From Flavobacteriales bacterium (GTDB lineage: Bacteria > Bacteroidota > Bacteroidia > Flavobacteriales > Flavobacteriaceae), in contig JAMONI010000179.1 in the NCBI GenBank assembly GCA_027065935.1, positions 1 through 8,302 of the forward strand: 8,302 nt of DNA. Reading direction: 5' to 3'. Both the position numbers and the translations under genes were made by a program. Positions 5,846-8,302 of the stretch are shown piece by piece. The number at the start of each line of letters is the position of its first letter. Position 1 is the first letter of the stretch. The notes under the pieces are model-generated. The model did not search any database. It was given only the letters and a program-made list of their open reading frames with translations, and had not been told where the DNA came from.

Positions 5846-6719
5846 TTTTTTTGGCTTTAATCATTTGTTCCAACGCGTCCCATTGTCCGGGGGAGATTTG
5901 TTCTAAAGCATTGAATTGGCCGGCGCCGTAGAGCCATTCGCCTCCGTCGATGGTAATAATTTCTCCGTTGATGTAAGCGGAATAATCGCTTATGAGGTAG
6001 GAAACCAAATTGGCCAGTTCGATATGTTCGCCCACCCGCTTGAGCGGGATGCGTTTTGCGGGGTCGAATTTTTCTTTGAGATTGCCGGGCAAGAGCCGGT
6101 CCCAAGCGCCTTTGGTGGGAAAAGGACCCGGGGCGACGGCGTTAAAACGCATACCGTATTTGGCCCATTCCACCGCTAAGGAACGGGTCATGGCCAACAC
6201 GCCCGCTTTGGCCGAAGCGGAAGGTACGACGTATGCCGAACCGGTAAATGCGTATGTGGTCACGATGTTAACCACCGAAACGGGTCTGATTTGTTCTTTA
6301 ATCCAATATTTGCCGGCGGATAAGGTCATGTTTTTTGTGCCGCGCAACACAATGTCGATAATAACATCGAAAGCACGGGCAGACAAGCGCTCCGTCGGAC
6401 TGATGAAATTTCCGGCGGCATTGTTTATCAGTGCGTTAATTTGTCCGAAAGTTTCAACGGCTTGATATAATGCCCGTTCGGTTTCTTCGAAAGAGCGAAC
6501 GTCACATACGGCATAAGCCACCTTGCCTCCGGTTTTTTCTTTAAGCTCCGCTACGGCATTTTTTAGCTTTTCTTCGTTACGCGAACAAATCATCACTTGC
6601 GCACCCAAGCGCAATAAAACTTCGGCCATGGATTTTCCCAAACCGCTTCCGCCGCCGGTTATGATAATTTTTTTGTCGTTCAAACTGTTTTCACGGAGCA
6701 TTAATGCTTTGTATTTCAT
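5838..6719 (-). CDS. SDR oxidoreductase of the 2,4-dienoyl-CoA reductase type
   Basis: This 293-residue Rossmann-fold enzyme has the NADP-binding TGGGSGLG (21-28), CSRNEEKL after the second strand, NNAAGNF (99-105) and the distinctive PGPFPTKGAWDRL (197-209). The C-terminal part (FNALEQISPGQWDALEQMI) closely follows mitochondrial 2,4-dienoyl-CoA reductase as I recall it. The usual YxxxK is SxxxK here (Ser167, Lys171), and Tyr156 lies 15 residues before the lysine, as the catalytic tyrosine does in that family. The likely reaction is NADPH-dependent reduction of 2,4-dienoyl-CoA during breakdown of unsaturated fatty acids, but no other beta-oxidation gene is in view. Start: ATG at 6719 gives six residues more than an ATG at 6701; the latter would begin MLRENSL and may be the true one. 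The gene overlaps rnhA by 8 bases. Confidence 0.85.
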   Translation of the reverse strand: MKYKALMLRENSLNDKKIIITGGGSGLGKSMAEVLLRLGAQVMICSRNEEKLKNAVAELKEKTGGKVAYAVCDVRSFEETERALYQAVETFGQINALINNAAGNFISPTERLSARAFDVIIDIVLRGTKNMTLSAGKYWIKEQIRPVSVVNIVTTYAFTGSAYVVPSASAKAGVLAMTRSLAVEWAKYGMRFNAVAPGPFPTKGAWDRLLPGNLKEKFDPAKRIPLKRVGEHIELANLVSYLISDYSAYINGEIITIDGGEWLYGAGQFNALEQISPGQWDALEQMIKAKKNE

Positions 6720-6785
6720 GTTTGTAAAGTTAATGCACGTTCAATTTACGATTAATTTTTTCAATTTCCCCCGCTTAGGTTTTTT

Positions 6786-7280
6786 TCAGGATAACTTCAT
6801 CCTGACATGGGGCATGTTTTCTTCCAAATACTCGTCGCTTACGGTGACAAATCCGAGGTTTTTGTAGAATTCTTCAAGGTACGATTGTGCGCTGATAATT
6901 ATAGGGTTTTCGGGAAAATTTGCTTTGAGAAAAGCAATGCCGCGCTTCATAATTTCCTTTCCTATTCCTTGATTGCGCCATTCCCGTAGCACCGCTACCC
7001 GTCCTATGGAAGCGGCCCCGTCATAATATTTTCCGGGCGGAAACAGACGGGCGTATCCGATGAGCGTATTGCCGTTTTTCACCGTCAGATGAAAGGCTTC
7101 GGGGTCTTTGCCGTCGGGGTCAATGCATGTGCATTGTTGTCCCACCACGAAAACTTTCCCGCGTAAATGAAGAATTTCATACAGCTCGTATGTCGAAAGT
7201 GCATCCCAATGTTTGATGGTGTAAGTCGAATTTTTTACCGTCATTACCCGATGTGTTTTTCTGCCTTTTTTTGTATGCAT
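6786..7280 (-). CDS. ElaA-like GNAT acetyltransferase, diverged downstream copy
   Basis: This is a 164-residue GNAT-fold protein. The acetyl-CoA site is in IGRVAVLREWRNQGIG (92-107, loop R-N-Q-G-I-G). The C-terminal motifs AQSYL (131-135), FYKNLGF (138-144) and EYLEENMPHVRMKL (150-163) match the ElaA subgroup. It is a close paralogue of the next gene upstream, with about half the aligned residues the same by eye. In the ElaA N-terminal motif it differs at positions that the other copy keeps: VVGQQCTC (45-52) against IKEQQCPY, so Glu and Pro-Tyr are replaced by Gly and Thr-Cys. It starts 5 bases after its paralogue ends. An ATG at 7244 would begin MTVK, resembling the MAVK start of the paralogue, and is a fair alternative. 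The substrate is unknown. Confidence 0.82.
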   Translation of the reverse strand: MHTKKGRKTHRVMTVKNSTYTIKHWDALSTYELYEILHLRGKVFVVGQQCTCIDPDGKDPEAFHLTVKNGNTLIGYARLFPPGKYYDGAASIGRVAVLREWRNQGIGKEIMKRGIAFLKANFPENPIIISAQSYLEEFYKNLGFVTVSDEYLEENMPHVRMKLS

Positions 7281-7285
7281 AGCGT

Positions 7286-7747
7286 TTATGAATGAAAATA
7301 AAGTTTCATCCGGACGTGTGGCAATCCGTCTTCGAGATATTCGTTGCTTACTTGGACGAAGCCCAAATTTTGATAAAACCCTATCAAATAGGATTGCGCG
7401 CTAATCTCGACGGGATAACCGGGAAACTTTTCCTTTAAAAAACCGATGCTTTTGTCCATAATCCGGTAGGCAAGCCCGCGTTTACGGTAGGTGCGGTCAA
7501 CGGAAACCCGGCCTACGGCCGTTGCACCGGGAAGATATGCGCCGGGCGGAAAAATACGGGCGTAACCTATAATTTTTTCATCCGGGTTTTTCATCAATAC
7601 GTGCCAAGCGGATACGTCTTTGTTATCCGGATCGAGGTATGGACATTGTTGTTCTTTGATAAAGATTTCCGCCCGCATTTGCAGCAGACGATACAGTTCT
7701 TTTTTGCTTAGTTCATCAAAACGTTTTAATTGTATTTTCACGGCCAT
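7286..7747 (-). CDS. ElaA-like GNAT acetyltransferase, upstream copy
   Basis: The 153-residue protein has the ElaA subgroup pattern in order: MRAEIFIKEQQCPYLDPD (24-41), GYARIFPPG (61-69), the acetyl-CoA binding VGRVSVDRTYRKRGLA (78-93), ISAQSYL (115-121), FYQNLGF (124-130) and EYLEDGLPHVRMKL (136-149). Such enzymes transfer acetyl from acetyl-CoA to an amine; the physiological substrate of the ElaA group is not established as far as I know. The ATG start lies within the last codons of prmC, overlapping it by 10 bases, so translation of the two is probably coupled. A second, diverged copy follows after 5 bases, indicating tandem duplication. There is no signal peptide or membrane segment. Confidence 0.87.
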   Translation of the reverse strand: MAVKIQLKRFDELSKKELYRLLQMRAEIFIKEQQCPYLDPDNKDVSAWHVLMKNPDEKIIGYARIFPPGAYLPGATAVGRVSVDRTYRKRGLAYRIMDKSIGFLKEKFPGYPVEISAQSYLIGFYQNLGFVQVSNEYLEDGLPHVRMKLYFHS

Positions 7748-8302
7748 TGACGTTTTATTTCCGCAAATCTTGTTTTACCGCTTAAATCACGATAAAACCG
7801 GGTATGCAAACCTAATGTCGATGCGTATTCCGCTACTTGATTTGCAGTAGCGGGATTGAGTTCAAAGAATAAGATTCCCCGTTTGTTTTGATAATAATAA
7901 TCGATAATATACCGGTAAAACAAAATGGGGTTCGACTCGGGTGTGAATAATGCTTGGGGGGGTTCAAAGCGGAGAACGTTGGGTTTCATAAAAATTTTTT
8001 CACCGGGCAACACATAAGGCGGGTTGGAAACAATCAGGTCGAAATGTTGTTCGGGAAACCGGCCCGATAAGATGTCTCCCTTAAATGTCTCGATGTTTAC
8101 TTGATTCAGTTGCGCGTTAGTTGAAGTTAATTCCAAAATATCGTCCGAATAATCCATGGCAACTACGCGGCTTCCGGGGAAGAATTTTTTTAGGGCAATG
8201 GCGATGGCGCCGCTTCCGGTTCCGATATCCAAAATTTTTTCCGGCGGATTTTTTTTGTGTTTTTCTTGTATCAATACCACCAATTCTTCGGTTTCGGGAC
8301 GG
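7738..8302 (-). CDS. prmC: Release factor glutamine methyltransferase PrmC/HemK (5' partial)
   Basis: PrmC methylates the glutamine of the GGQ motif in release factors RF1 and RF2 using S-adenosylmethionine. The reading frame runs to the window edge: the first visible residues RPETEELV are the conserved start of the catalytic domain, so the frame should not be begun at an internal TTG. About 187 residues are visible. They include ILDIGTGSGAIAIAL (SAM-binding, GTGSG at 27-31), an acidic second-strand end (MDYS), the catalytic SNPPYV with NPPY at 93-96, and FEPPQALF, the E-P-x-x-A-L-F motif of the family. The missing part should be the N-terminal helical domain that docks the release factor. 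It overlaps the first GNAT gene by 10 bases at its TGA stop. Confidence 0.93.
   Translation of the reverse strand, partial: RPETEELVVLIQEKHKKNPPEKILDIGTGSGAIAIALKKFFPGSRVVAMDYSDDILELTSTNAQLNQVNIETFKGDILSGRFPEQHFDLIVSNPPYVLPGEKIFMKPNVLRFEPPQALFTPESNPILFYRYIIDYYYQNKRGILFFELNPATANQVAEYASTLGLHTRFYRDLSGKTRFAEIKRQWP

Noticed and set aside
6010..6465. A 151-codon plus-strand frame opposite the SDR gene
   Set aside because: No domain is recognisable and it lies entirely across a well-supported SDR; it is a composition-driven shadow frame.
6725..6732. TAACTTTA (minus strand) as a Bacteroidota -7 promoter element for the SDR gene
   Set aside because: It resembles TAnnTTTG apart from the last base, but there is no TTG or TTTG element at the expected spacing upstream, and the position is only a few bases from the start codon.

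Overview
The window reads as a chromosomal segment of a member of the Bacteroidota, probably close to the flavobacterial side. This rests on protein character: a LysA of the form with EPGK and RPMYYGAYHP motifs, a TonB-type C-terminus ending in a Y-x-F tail, a small HExxH membrane protein of a kind I associate with Bacteroidota, and an SDR resembling the eukaryotic-type 2,4-dienoyl-CoA reductase. Purine-rich Shine-Dalgarno sites are generally lacking. No species can be named. All three stop codons end genes here, so the ordinary bacterial code applies. I see no rRNA, tRNA, insertion sequence, CRISPR array or phage gene.

Layout. The left edge (2-181, plus strand) is the tail of a TonB-like protein that converges on lysA, their stop codons overlapping. 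Everything else is on the minus strand, read from right to left. First comes prmC (right edge, 5' end cut off), then two tandem ElaA-like GNAT acetyltransferases, a 2,4-dienoyl-CoA reductase-like SDR, and ribonuclease HI (rnhA). After a 102-base gap come a small HExxH membrane protein, a family 4 glycosyltransferase and an LtaS-like membrane sulfatase-fold transferase. A 365-base non-coding gap then precedes lysA.

How the genes fit together. Spacing suggests translational coupling in several places: prmC/first GNAT overlap by 10 bases, the two GNATs are 5 bases apart, and SDR/rnhA and glycosyltransferase/LtaS-like each overlap by the same octamer ATGAATAA. The glycosyltransferase and LtaS-like protein are the only pair with an obvious joint role, namely building and decorating a cell-surface glycan or lipid with a phospho-alcohol group. 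The others (PrmC for release-factor methylation, RNase HI for RNA:DNA hybrids, SDR for unsaturated acyl-CoA, LysA for the last step of lysine synthesis) look like a housekeeping mix.

The points most worth a second look are the diverged tandem GNAT pair, the glycosyltransferase/LtaS-like pair in a presumably Gram-negative organism, the small HExxH protein, and a lysine-rich 44-codon frame that runs into the GTG start of lysA. I do not see clear evidence of a wholly new multi-gene system; the window is mostly ordinary core genome.
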